A stretch of 64,000 nucleotides of DNA from VGJW01 sp035285595. GTDB lineage: Bacteria > Cyanobacteriota > Sericytochromatia > S15B-MN24 > VGJW01. Position numbers and translations under genes: made by a program. Under the pieces are notes generated by a model. That model was not told the DNA's origin and ran no database searches. It saw nothing but the letters and a program-made list of their open reading frames with translations. Positions 51,960 through 60,547 of the stretch are shown here, piece by piece; position 1 is the first letter of the stretch, and each line of letters starts with the position of its first letter. The DNA lies in contig JAYKGV010000059.1 in the NCBI GenBank assembly GCA_035285595.1, forward strand, positions 1-64,000. The letters run 5' to 3'.

Positions 51960-53002
51960 GCCCGTGCCTCCTCTCGACCGGGTATGGATTCCGGACGGTC
52001 CTCATGAGGATGCAGCTCGGCTCGACGATGGGCGTCGGGCAACAGCCCTTCGGGTCTCAACGCCATCACCACGACCATGGCCGCGCCGTACAGCAACATT
52101 CTGTAAGGCGTCACATCGAACTGGCCTTCGAGACCCAGCAGCGTCGGCATGCTCCGCAGCAGCTCGGGTAACGCAGCAAGCATGGCTGCACCGAGTACCA
52201 CCCCGGGAAGGCTGCCGATTCCGCCGAGCACAACCATGGCCAGGATGGTCACGGTTTCGATGAAGTCGAAGGACGGTGGAGAGACAAAGCCTTGCTTGAC
52301 CGCGAAGAAAGAACCCGCCAATCCCGCGATGGAGGCCCCCATGACAAAGGCCAGCAACTTGATGCGCGGGACATTGACTCCGGTCGAGGCCGCAGCGATT
52401 TCATCTTCTCGAATCGCGACCCAGGCCCTCCCGATGGCAGAATTGTTGAGGTTGCGCACAGACCACCATGTCAACAACACAAACAACAGCAAAATGTAAT
52501 AAAGCTGCCAACCCGCACGCAGTTCCAGTCCGAAAAGAACCGGCTTGGCGACTTCCATGCCCTGAGGCCCGTTGGTCAGGGCATCCCAGTTGTTTTCAGT
52601 CAGCTTCGCAATTTGTCCGAACGCGAGGGTCACGATAGCGAGATAATCGCCCCGCAAGCGGAGCGTAGGCAAGCCGATTAGCAGGCCCGCAAATCCTGCC
52701 ACGGCAACAGCTGCGGGCACGGCCATCCAGTAAGACCAGCCGCCCGCCGCCGCAGCTTCGGCGGGCCCGCCGTGCATCAAGATAGCGGTGGCATAGGCTC
52801 CCAGACCGAAGAAGGCCACGTAACCAAGATCCAGCAGTCCCGCGAGACCGACCGTCACATTCAGGCCCAGCGCCAAGGCGACGTATAGCAGAACGGTCAT
52901 CGCCACATCCAGCTGGTACTCACCCTGTGGCAAGGACAGAAGCAACGCAGGCAGGACCAGCAGGATGCCAAGGAGCAAAGGCTTGCGCAAAGTGAGGGGC
53001 AT
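51956..53002 (-). CDS. livM: Branched-chain amino-acid ABC transporter, permease LivM
   Basis: A 348-residue inner-membrane permease with about ten helices and the LivM hallmarks GLAGLLDLGYVAFFGLGAYA, LPTLRLRGDYLAIVTLAFG and VLGGIGSLPGVVLGA. ATG at 53002 (MPLTLRKP) lies 5 bp after the livH stop. The C-terminal cytoplasmic tail is longer and more charged than average (HRRAELHPHEDRPES). Confidence 0.92.
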   Translation of the reverse strand: MPLTLRKPLLLGILLVLPALLLSLPQGEYQLDVAMTVLLYVALALGLNVTVGLAGLLDLGYVAFFGLGAYATAILMHGGPAEAAAAGGWSYWMAVPAAVAVAGFAGLLIGLPTLRLRGDYLAIVTLAFGQIAKLTENNWDALTNGPQGMEVAKPVLFGLELRAGWQLYYILLLFVLLTWWSVRNLNNSAIGRAWVAIREDEIAAASTGVNVPRIKLLAFVMGASIAGLAGSFFAVKQGFVSPPSFDFIETVTILAMVVLGGIGSLPGVVLGAAMLAALPELLRSMPTLLGLEGQFDVTPYRMLLYGAAMVVVMALRPEGLLPDAHRRAELHPHEDRPESIPGREEARA

Positions 53003-53007
53003 GAGTG

Positions 53008-53925
53008 TCAGACCTTCTCCACGACGGGACGGCCCAGCAGCCCGGCAGGCCGGAAAACAAGGACGACCGCCAGGATGACGAAGGCAAAGACGTCCTTCCA
53101 AGTCCCCGAGACGTAGCCAGCACCCAGAGCCTCGATCACACCGAGCAGCAAGCCCCCGACGACGGCACCCGGCAGGCTGCCAATCCCACCGAGAACCGCG
53201 GCAATGAAGGCCTTGAGTCCCGCCTGGGTGCCAATGAAGAAGTTGATGGAATAATTCAACCCGAAGAGCAACCCACCGACGGCGGCGAGAGCCGATCCCA
53301 TCGCAAAGGTCAAAGCCACAATCCGGTTGGACTCGATGCCCATCAGCCCCGCGGTCACCGGATCCTGGGAAGTGGCCCGCATCGCCTTGCCCAGTCGGGT
53401 GCGTTGCACCATCCACGTCAATGCGCTCATGAAGGCCAGGGCGACGCCAAGCGTCAGCACCTGCTGCCAAGCGACATGGACCGTCCCCAGGTCGAAGCCT
53501 TCCTGCAGGGCTTCGGTGAAGCGTTCCGGATAGGTACGATCTTCCGTTCCTACCAAGAGCATGATGCCGTTCTGCAGGATGATCGAAAGCCCGAGTGCCG
53601 TAATCAGCAGGGACAGCCTTGGGCTGTGTCGCAGGGGCCTGTAAGCGATGCGCTCGATGGCCACGCCCAGCAGCGCGGCTCCCGACATGGCCACGATCAG
53701 CGCCGCGGCCAGCGAGGGCACGACCCCAAGGCCTGGAACCCACTTCTCAAGCGACATCAAGGTGCCCAGCCCGAGGAAGGAACCGATCATGAAGACCTCA
53801 CCGTGGGCGAAATTGATCAACTGCAGGATGCCGTACACCATCGTGTAGCCCAAGGCAATCAAGGCATACATCGAACCGATGGTCAGGCCGTTAAGGACCT
53901 GCTGCGCCAGCAATTCCCAATCCAT
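53008..53925 (-). CDS. livH: Branched-chain amino-acid ABC transporter, permease LivH
   Basis: A 305-residue inner-membrane permease. Family segments: NGLTIGSMYALIALGYTMVYGILQLINFAHGEVFMIG at the N-terminus and AAVLGGIGSLPGAVVGGLLLG near the C-terminus. It begins 15 bp after livK and forms the membrane channel together with LivM. Confidence 0.94.
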   Translation of the reverse strand: MDWELLAQQVLNGLTIGSMYALIALGYTMVYGILQLINFAHGEVFMIGSFLGLGTLMSLEKWVPGLGVVPSLAAALIVAMSGAALLGVAIERIAYRPLRHSPRLSLLITALGLSIILQNGIMLLVGTEDRTYPERFTEALQEGFDLGTVHVAWQQVLTLGVALAFMSALTWMVQRTRLGKAMRATSQDPVTAGLMGIESNRIVALTFAMGSALAAVGGLLFGLNYSINFFIGTQAGLKAFIAAVLGGIGSLPGAVVGGLLLGVIEALGAGYVSGTWKDVFAFVILAVVLVFRPAGLLGRPVVEKV

Positions 53926-53940
53926 ACTTTCGGGCCGGTC

Positions 53941-55044
53941 CTAAGGCAACAACTGGAAACGGCCGTCTTGGACCGTCCAGACCGAGAACTTGAAGTTGGG
54001 CTGATCCCCTTTGCGATCGAACGTGATCTTCCCTGTCGCACCCGGGTGATTGCGCGTCGAGGCCACGGCCGCGAGAACGGCCTTTCGGTCGGCCTTCCCG
54101 GCTCGAGCCATCGCGGCCATCAGAACATGGGCCGCATCGTAGGCATAGGCCGAATAGGCGCCAGGCTCACCAAAGCGCTTGGTATACACCACCTTGAAAC
54201 CCTTCTGGGAAGAGCCGCCAGGACCGGTGGCAAGGGTGCCCTCGGCCGCTTTCTGCCCTGCCAAGGTCACGAAGGTCCCATCGAGAATACCATCGCCCCC
54301 CATGACGGGAACGCGAATGCCGACCCGACGGGCCTGCCGAGCCAGAAGGCCCGCATCCTGGTACTCTCCGCCGAAGAAGAGTAGCTCCGGCCGCCTGGCC
54401 TTGATACGCGTGAGCGTGGGGGTGAAGTCCTTGTCACCGGACGTCACGCTGTCCGAGAGCACAATCTCGCCGCCACCGGCCACGAAAGTCCGGCGGAAGA
54501 CGTCGGCAAGCCCTTGGCCATAGGCGTTCTTATTGTCCAGCACCGCCACCTTACGAATCCCTCGAGCCAAAACGTGGGCCGCGGCGTCCTTGCCCTGCTG
54601 ATCGTCGCGACCGATGGTTCGAAACACATTCCTGAGGCCCCGCTCGGTCAGCTGGGGGTTGGTCGAAGCCGGGGTCACCATGGCCACCGACGCGGGCGCA
54701 TAAACCTCTTTGGAAGCGGGAATCGAGATGCCGCTGTTCAGGTGGCCGACCACGCCGAGGACCCCTGACTGCACCAGCTTGCTGGCCACGACCATGCCTT
54801 CGCGGGGGTCTCCCTTGTCATCCCCTACGACCAGCTCGACCTTCTGCCCCCGGAATCCACCACCCGCATTGACTTCGTCAACCGCGAGCTGCACACCCTG
54901 ACGGATATCCGCTCCCATCTTGGCCAGTGGGCCCGTCAAGGGAGCCGCGACCCCGAGCTTGTATGCCGCGGAAGCCGCATCAGCAGGCTGGGCATGCAGG
55001 GCAGCCAGGCAAAGAAGCAACGACCATGCCGTGACACGTCTCAA
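53941..55044 (-). CDS. livK: Branched-chain amino-acid ABC transporter, substrate-binding protein
   Basis: A 367-residue periplasmic binding protein (Peripla_BP_6/LivJ-LivK type). A Sec signal peptide ends near ADA-AS. The ligand-binding signature KLGVAAPLTGPLAKMGADIRQG is followed by VVGHLNSGISIP, TPASTNPQLTERG and FRTIGRDDQQG. It starts from TTG at 55044 with GGAGG 7 nt upstream. First gene of the liv operon, usual for the most abundant component. Confidence 0.93.
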   Translation of the reverse strand: MRRVTAWSLLLCLAALHAQPADAASAAYKLGVAAPLTGPLAKMGADIRQGVQLAVDEVNAGGGFRGQKVELVVGDDKGDPREGMVVASKLVQSGVLGVVGHLNSGISIPASKEVYAPASVAMVTPASTNPQLTERGLRNVFRTIGRDDQQGKDAAAHVLARGIRKVAVLDNKNAYGQGLADVFRRTFVAGGGEIVLSDSVTSGDKDFTPTLTRIKARRPELLFFGGEYQDAGLLARQARRVGIRVPVMGGDGILDGTFVTLAGQKAAEGTLATGPGGSSQKGFKVVYTKRFGEPGAYSAYAYDAAHVLMAAMARAGKADRKAVLAAVASTRNHPGATGKITFDRKGDQPNFKFSVWTVQDGRFQLLP

Positions 55045-55101
55045 GCGTTTTCCTCCCCGGGGACTCGGGCGCCCCGTGACCTGGACAACGGATGCCGGCT
55101 C

Positions 55102-55947
55102 TCAAAGCAGGCTGGTGATGCGCGCCCGCAACTTGCGGTTGATGTCTTGGCCTTGGTCAAAACCCACTTGGCGCGATACGGCAAGACTCAGACGATCCGC
55201 AAAATCCACCATCTGGCTGAAGCCCAGCGCATCGAGGTCCGGATTGGGCATCTCAGCCAAAGTGGACTCCACAAGCTGCCTTGCCGCCTCATAGCCCATG
55301 ACTTCCATACAAATCAGGGCGAAAGAATCGAAGCGGGTCTTCTGGATGGGAGCATGCGCAGGATCCAGGGCCCCATCCGATGCATGCGCCATGGTGCCTT
55401 GGGTGTAAAGCATGGACTTCAGGGCATCGCAGGTCTCCTTGTGGCCTAGAGTCGAAACCTCGAAGAGCTTCGCCATGGAGAAGCTGCGTGGGAGATAACG
55501 CATCCAGTGGGGAATCCACTCCGGGGGATCCGCCTTGTCCCACTCGAAGGCATCCAGAGCCTCCTGCGTGAAACTGACAGCCGAAGTCAGGTCAGGGAGC
55601 AAATCCTTGAAGGGCTTGCATTCATCCATCCGGCGCATGCCTTCCAGTAGAATCCAGTCGATCTGACGGCTGACATTAGGGGTGGGCACCTCGTCCACAT
55701 TGCACGACACCACCTTGAAGTCACCCGTGTTCCACCAGCAGATGATCCGGAACATGGCATCCTCGCCGCGCAACGCATTGACGGCTGCATACTTGAGGCT
55801 GCCGTTCTGGAAGTACATTTCGGCGTGCTGGTTGACCTCGATGCGGTGCAGCTCGAGGAGGGCGGTCTTGGACTCCATCTTGATGAGCTGAACCAGATTG
55901 GGAAAGCTGATTGAAGCGAGGTTGCCCTCGAGGAGGGTATTGCCCAT
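55102..55947 (-). CDS. DUF4388 (PATAN-like) domain protein
   Basis: A 281-residue protein. Residues 1-105 are a DUF4388/PATAN-like domain (LLEGNLASISFPNLVQLIKMESKTALLELHR, then YFQNGSLKYAAVNALRGEDAMFRIICWWNTGDFKV). This module is common in cyanobacterial and myxobacterial signalling proteins, often attached to receiver domains; here it is alone with a helical C-terminal half (about 110-281). ATG at 55947 overlaps the stop of the upstream gene (ATGA) and has GGAGG. It is the last gene of the gmhB-murJ cluster. Role unknown, probably protein-protein interaction. Confidence 0.8.
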   Translation of the reverse strand: MGNTLLEGNLASISFPNLVQLIKMESKTALLELHRIEVNQHAEMYFQNGSLKYAAVNALRGEDAMFRIICWWNTGDFKVVSCNVDEVPTPNVSRQIDWILLEGMRRMDECKPFKDLLPDLTSAVSFTQEALDAFEWDKADPPEWIPHWMRYLPRSFSMAKLFEVSTLGHKETCDALKSMLYTQGTMAHASDGALDPAHAPIQKTRFDSFALICMEVMGYEAARQLVESTLAEMPNPDLDALGFSQMVDFADRLSLAVSRQVGFDQGQDINRKLRARITSLL

Positions 55948-56417
55948 CAGGCCTCCGCCATAACCTTGGCCCGAAGCGCCCGCCCGTCCATCAGGAAGCG
56001 TTCGAGGACCTGTGCCGTCGTGAAGAAACGAATACCCACGGCATCCCACGTGAAATGATCGGTGAGCTGATTGCCCGCATCCAGCCAGACGTGGACCACA
56101 TAGCCCTCAGACACGGCTTCGAAATCGATGGCGAAGTTCGGTTCCTGTGGCTCGAAGGCCCACCGGTGGCGCTTGCCCGCCAGAAGGTCCCCCACGCCCT
56201 CCACCAGCAAGGCAAGCTCGTCCCGAGGCGAAAGTCCCAGCCAACACCGCCCCTCGACTCGGCCCCCGGCGGGATCCGAGAGAGAGAGCTCACGCTCCCC
56301 TGCACGCAAGGCAAGGACATAGGGCAACCACGTTCCTTCATCAGAAACAGGCGAACCGAACTCGATGACGCATTGTGTCGTCACATCGGGGTCGTCGCTG
56401 GCAAGTCTCAACTTCAT
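55947..56417 (-). CDS. Small protein, WapI-immunity-like superfamily (tentative)
   Basis: A 156-residue protein. The layout (KLRLASDDPDVTTQCVIEF..., GLSPRDELALLVEGVGDLLAGKRHRWAFEPQEPNFAIDFEAV...) recalls the WapI-type immunity fold that includes an FEPxEPxF-like segment, but I am not certain. ATG at 56417 overlaps the murJ stop (ATGA). The two overlaps (murJ with this gene and this gene with the DUF4388 gene) mean tight translational coupling. No signal peptide. Confidence 0.6.
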   Translation of the reverse strand: MKLRLASDDPDVTTQCVIEFGSPVSDEGTWLPYVLALRAGERELSLSDPAGGRVEGRCWLGLSPRDELALLVEGVGDLLAGKRHRWAFEPQEPNFAIDFEAVSEGYVVHVWLDAGNQLTDHFTWDAVGIRFFTTAQVLERFLMDGRALRAKVMAEA

Positions 56418-58015
56418 GAAGCTTCCCCTGGGCCACGGGCGTCCCCACCGCCGGGAAACACCGGCGCCATCATAGCACCTCGCCTGATCCTCGAACCGAT
56501 GAGCCCGGCCGCCACGAGAAACAAGCCCAGGCCTCCCCCGAGCAGCAGCAGCGCAACGTGACCCCAGAACCCCTGCGGCCACCACGCCCGAGACGCCAGC
56601 CAGGAATTCAGGCACCAAGCCGCCCCACCGGCAAGCAGAGCGTTGGCGAGCCCCCGCCTGAAAGGCGTCACCAGCTCACCCAGTCCCAGACCACCGATGC
56701 GGCGGTGCAACGCGAAGCCTACCTGCAGGGCATTGGCCCAGGTCACGGCAACGGTGGCGGCAGCGATGCCCGCCAATCCTGCCCCGAAGCCAAAGGTAAG
56801 CACGGAGTTTATAAAAATGTTTATCAGCAAAGATACAAGTGTAATTTTTAGCGGAGTACGTGAATCATTAAGCGCATAAAAGCAACGAACCATCAAATCA
56901 CGCATGGCATAAGCTACGAGGCCTGCGGCCAAGCACGCGAGCACCATCGATGTCCGCCCTGCATCCTCGACCGTGAACTGTCCGCGGACGAAAGCTGCGG
57001 AAACCAGAGGCCCCGCCAGCACCACCAGCCCCGCCACGAGTGGCAGGCACACGGCAGACACCAGCGAAGCCCCACGAAACAACCACTGTCGCATCGCCTC
57101 GAGGTCACCTCGTGCGGCCGTCTCGGTGAGCTTGGGAAACAACGGTACGAGCAAGGCAGCCAAAAGGGTACCCAGGGGCAACTGATACAGGACATTGGCG
57201 TAACCCCAGGCCGAAAGAGCTCCGGTCCCTGCACGTGACAGGAAAAACGTTCCAACCAGAACATTGAGTTGCCCCACGCTCGACGAGAGGATAGCCGGCC
57301 AGAGCAACCCGAGGACCTCACGCATTCGTGGATCTCCGAGGCCCACCAGCGTCAGCCGTCCCGAACCCGCGAGACTACGCCAGGCAGGCCACCCCTGCAG
57401 GCTGGCCTGCAAACCCGCTCCAAGCGCCGTCCCCCACGCCAAGGCCATGGGGTCACCGGGCCGCAAGAGAACCGCCACCACCACGGCAAGAGAGGAAAGC
57501 AGAGGGGACAGACTTGGCAGGACCACATCCCCTCTGTCCTGGGACAACCCGGAGAGCAGGCCAATCCAAGCTCCCAGGGCCAGGATCGGGGCCATCCACC
57601 GCAACATCGGCACCGCAAGGTGCAAGACCTCTTCCGACACCCAGGGTCCCTGGAGCTTGAGCATGACGGGTGCGGCCCAGGCAACCGCGACCGCAACCCC
57701 AGCCATGAAGAGCCCCACCCAGACCAGCAAGGAAACCACAAGGGAATCTCCCTCCCCGCTGCCGCGCGTCCGACCGCGGGTCAGGGCGGCGACCGCCGCA
57801 CTGTGAAAGGGTCCATTCAAGCCCCCAAGCATCACCAGGACATAGGCGGGTAGCTGATAGGCCAGATTGTAAGCATCCCTCGCAACGCCCGCCCCATGTA
57901 CACCCGCGACCACGACCTCGCGCGCAAACCCGAACCCCTTGCTGACGAGCACGAGGCCAGCCACCACGGAGGCAGCCCGCAGCAAACCTCCTCTAGCGGC
58001 GGAACTCTCAGCCAA
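56414..58015 (-). CDS. murJ: Lipid II flippase MurJ/MviN family, cyanobacterial type
   Basis: A 533-residue protein with about 14 transmembrane helices that should move lipid-linked peptidoglycan precursor across the inner membrane. The N-terminal segment RDAYNLAYQLPAYVLVML followed by GGLNGPFHSAAVAAL matches the version found in cyanobacteria, which differs from the proteobacterial GALSAAFVP. The start is a TTG at 58015 overlapping gmhB by 8 bp; ribosome-binding signals are weak. A strikingly AT-rich stretch lies at about 56805-56890 inside the gene. It sits in a cell-envelope cluster with gmhB. Confidence 0.9.
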   Translation of the reverse strand: MAESSAARGGLLRAASVVAGLVLVSKGFGFAREVVVAGVHGAGVARDAYNLAYQLPAYVLVMLGGLNGPFHSAAVAALTRGRTRGSGEGDSLVVSLLVWVGLFMAGVAVAVAWAAPVMLKLQGPWVSEEVLHLAVPMLRWMAPILALGAWIGLLSGLSQDRGDVVLPSLSPLLSSLAVVVAVLLRPGDPMALAWGTALGAGLQASLQGWPAWRSLAGSGRLTLVGLGDPRMREVLGLLWPAILSSSVGQLNVLVGTFFLSRAGTGALSAWGYANVLYQLPLGTLLAALLVPLFPKLTETAARGDLEAMRQWLFRGASLVSAVCLPLVAGLVVLAGPLVSAAFVRGQFTVEDAGRTSMVLACLAAGLVAYAMRDLMVRCFYALNDSRTPLKITLVSLLINIFINSVLTFGFGAGLAGIAAATVAVTWANALQVGFALHRRIGGLGLGELVTPFRRGLANALLAGGAAWCLNSWLASRAWWPQGFWGHVALLLLGGGLGLFLVAAGLIGSRIRRGAMMAPVFPGGGDARGPGEAS

Positions 58016-58592
58016 GACGCATGTCCGAGAGAATCCAGTCGATGGCCGCGGGCAGATCCGCCGCCACATGATCGGCCTGGACCGGGTGCTGATACGTCCC
58101 AGCCAGTACCCTCTCGCCGTATCCGCTCAGCAACAATACCGTCCGGGCCCCGCACGCCTTGCCCAATTCGACGTCCGAGGCCTTGTCGCCCACCACATAA
58201 GACGCCCTCGGATCCAGATTCCAGCGCGCACACGCGTCGTCCACCATGCCGGTCCCGGGCTTACGACAGAGGCAGGTCACGGCGTAGGGAGACACCGTGC
58301 CCCCTTCCTCCGGTGGCAAGTGAGGACAGTAGTACAAGTCGTCCAGAATGGCCCCCTCCTCCAGCAGAAGCTCCTGCAGACGCTCGTGCAGGGCCTGAAC
58401 ATGGGCCTCAGGGTAATATCCTCGGGCCGGACCGGACTGATTCGTCACGAGGATGACCGGAATGCCCGCCGCATTGAGGCGAGAGATGGCGCGGCCGGCT
58501 CCCGGCATCAAGCGAAGATCAGGAAGGGAGCGGATGTAGCCCACCTCTTGATTGATGGTGCCATCACGATCCAGGAACACGGCGGCCGTCAT
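58008..58592 (-). CDS. gmhB: D-glycero-D-manno-heptose 1,7-bisphosphate phosphatase (GmhB-like)
   Basis: A 194-residue HAD phosphatase that removes the C7 phosphate in ADP-heptose biosynthesis for lipopolysaccharide core. Motifs: FLDRDGTIN (nucleophile Asp and acid Asp), VTNQSG, GDKASDVELG, and the zinc-binding loop CPHLPPEEGG...TCLCRKPG typical of GmhB and histidinol-phosphate phosphatases. The ATG at 58592 is preferred to an earlier one at 58643, because the HAD motif must be at the N-terminus. The presence of this enzyme supports an LPS-bearing outer membrane. Confidence 0.86.
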   Translation of the reverse strand: MTAAVFLDRDGTINQEVGYIRSLPDLRLMPGAGRAISRLNAAGIPVILVTNQSGPARGYYPEAHVQALHERLQELLLEEGAILDDLYYCPHLPPEEGGTVSPYAVTCLCRKPGTGMVDDACARWNLDPRASYVVGDKASDVELGKACGARTVLLLSGYGERVLAGTYQHPVQADHVAADLPAAIDWILSDMRLG

Positions 58593-58636
58593 GCAAGCAT
58601 GATAACCTGCCACCAGCAGCGGAAAGGGAGGCAAGC

Positions 58637-59602
58637 ATGGCAAGCACCACAGAAAGGGCGTGGGCCGTCGCCGTGCTGGTGCTGGCCATCGGAGGCGCGG
58701 TGGGATCTTGGATCCGAGCGCCCAAGCGAAGTCTGGAAGCGGGCGGTGAACTGACGACGGGACGTCCCGACGTGGCTCTCCTAGATCTACAGGGCCCCAT
58801 CACGGATTCCGGCCCGGCTGGCGGCCTCACGGGTGGAACCAGCGGCATCGGGGCACAGCAAACCGTCAAGTGGCTGCGGCAAGCGGAAAAGGACGGGGCC
58901 AGGGCCATACTGGTCCGAATCAACTCTCCAGGCGGTACGGTGGCCGCCTCTCAAATGATTTACGAAGAGCTGATGCGGATCCGGACCGTGGCCAAGATTC
59001 CCGTCGTAGCTGCATTCGGGGATGTGGCAGCTTCAGGCGGATACTACATTGCGTCAGCTGCGAACCACATCGTGGCCTTGCCGGGATCCACCACCGGTTC
59101 GATCGGCGTCATCCTGCAGGTACAGGAAGTATCGGGCCTGATGGGACGCCTCGGCATTCGGGACAACACCGTGAAAAGCGGCGCTCGCAAGGACGTGGGC
59201 TCGCCGTTTCGCCCCATGGATGCAGGCGATCGGGCGAGTCTGCAGGCTCTCGTGGACGACAGCTATGCCCAGTTTCTTGAAGCCATCCGGCGGGGTCGTC
59301 CGAAGCTGACGCTGAACAAGCTTAAGCCCTTGGCAGACGGCCGAGTGTTCACGGGGCGTCAAGCGAAGGCCGTGGGGCTCGTCGATGCGCTCGGTACGCC
59401 GCAGGAAGCCCTTTCCAAGGCCGCGGCGCTCGCGGGGGTCGTGGGGGAACCCACGGTGCGTCGTTACGCCAAGGGTTCATGGCTGGAAGGCTTGCTTGAC
59501 CTCGAGAGCCACACGCTCCTGGGTGGCGGCGGGGTAGCAAGGCAGCTGGGACTCACCGCGGGTTCCTGGCCTGCGGGCATTCCGCTGGCGGTGTGGCCGT
59601 GA
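58637..59602 (+). CDS. sppA: Signal peptide peptidase SppA (S49 family)
   Basis: A 321-residue membrane-anchored serine protease that degrades cleaved signal peptides. One N-terminal transmembrane helix (about 8-26). Catalytic Ser lies in DVAASGGYYIA and the general-base Lys in VKSGARKDVGSPFRPM, with NSPGGTV forming the oxyanion region. The length is that of the small (single-domain) SppA. GGGAGG stands before the ATG. It is coupled by a GTGA overlap to the next membrane protein. Confidence 0.93.
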   Translation: MASTTERAWAVAVLVLAIGGAVGSWIRAPKRSLEAGGELTTGRPDVALLDLQGPITDSGPAGGLTGGTSGIGAQQTVKWLRQAEKDGARAILVRINSPGGTVAASQMIYEELMRIRTVAKIPVVAAFGDVAASGGYYIASAANHIVALPGSTTGSIGVILQVQEVSGLMGRLGIRDNTVKSGARKDVGSPFRPMDAGDRASLQALVDDSYAQFLEAIRRGRPKLTLNKLKPLADGRVFTGRQAKAVGLVDALGTPQEALSKAAALAGVVGEPTVRRYAKGSWLEGLLDLESHTLLGGGGVARQLGLTAGSWPAGIPLAVWP

Positions 59603-60135
59603 CCTTGCTGGACGTTTTCTGGCAGTCCGTCGGACGCCCGTGGTCCCCGCCGCAAGAGCAACCCCTACTGGCCTCCCGTTTCCTTACGGGACTTGCCATC
59701 GCTCTACCCACCTTGCATGTGGCCACCATGCTGCGCTTGCCTGCCATGGCAGGATTGATACTGGTTCTGGCCACCCAAGGGCTGTTCCCGCCCTTGATGA
59801 AGGTGCATGCGAGCTTAATCCAGCGCCAACTCTTGCGAACGGGGGGACGCGCTCCACTTGAAGCCATCGACGCAGTGCTTGCAACCTCTTCATGGCCTTG
59901 GTTGCTGTGGCCGGTCCTTTCGGGATGGCTGCCGGAGCCTGGCACCTGGATGGTCGCACTCGGCCTGCTCGCGTTGCAGCTGGCTCGCGCGGCGCGGGAC
60001 CTCGCCCACGTCTCGGGCGTCGGTGCGGATCGTTGTCTCGGGGCACTTTTGCGACCGATCATCGGAATGCTCGCAGGTTCAGTCATGATCGCGCTCGCGG
60101 TGGGCAGCCTGGCTACCGCCCTGCTTGGTCCTTGA
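59599..60135 (+). CDS. Membrane protein of unknown function (Yip1-like topology)
   Basis: A 178-residue protein with about four or five transmembrane helices and the opening TLLDVFWQSVGRPWSPPQ, reminiscent of Yip1-type membrane proteins that begin with a PxxFF-like amphipathic segment. The GTG at 59599 overlaps the sppA stop; a GTG two codons earlier is also possible. Its coupling to sppA suggests a role in membrane-protein or lipid handling, but this is inference. Confidence 0.62.
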   Translation: MTLLDVFWQSVGRPWSPPQEQPLLASRFLTGLAIALPTLHVATMLRLPAMAGLILVLATQGLFPPLMKVHASLIQRQLLRTGGRAPLEAIDAVLATSSWPWLLWPVLSGWLPEPGTWMVALGLLALQLARAARDLAHVSGVGADRCLGALLRPIIGMLAGSVMIALAVGSLATALLGP

Positions 60136-60547
60136 CTCTCCCCGGCGACGCATCGCTCCGTGCATCGAATCGCCCTGGACTGCCAGGCGTTGGTGAATGG
60201 TGCAGGGGCGCTTCACGCCTCGCCGATGGCTGCGAGCAGGCGCAACCGACCGATGCACAGGTTGGGACACCGTACTGGCCATGGCGTTTTAGCCGTTCCC
60301 TCCGAAGCATCCATTTCCCAGGGGGGTTCCATGGCCCGGGACCTTGTTGGCCGGACGGGCCCCACTGACGATGTACGTGCTCGCCTGGCTCAAGGGGTCG
60401 ATGACTCGTCGGGTGCAACCAAGAGTCGAAAGCTCGGATGACAGCCAGAACTCATATCAGCCTGGCTCCCGGCTTCGAGACCGACCATCGTCGTGCGGGG
60501 CCAGCACGGCCCACGGCCATTCTGCCTCAGGAATCAGGAAGGGCTTA
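60136..60547. other. Intergenic stretch without recognised content
   Basis: No convincing gene, tRNA, riboswitch or repeat in these 412 bases between two converging genes. A 93-codon frame exists but lacks coding bias. A GC-rich pairing region near the right end could stop the SulP transcript but is not a clear terminator. Confidence 0.45.

Noticed and set aside
60160..60441. 93-codon frame in the 412-bp gap before sulP
   Set aside because: No coding bias at third positions, weak start, no recognisable domain.
60136..60547. Possible cobalamin riboswitch
   Set aside because: No B12-box or GCCACTG-type terminal motif could be found, and flanking genes are unrelated to B12; no riboswitch is seen upstream of icmF/meaB either.
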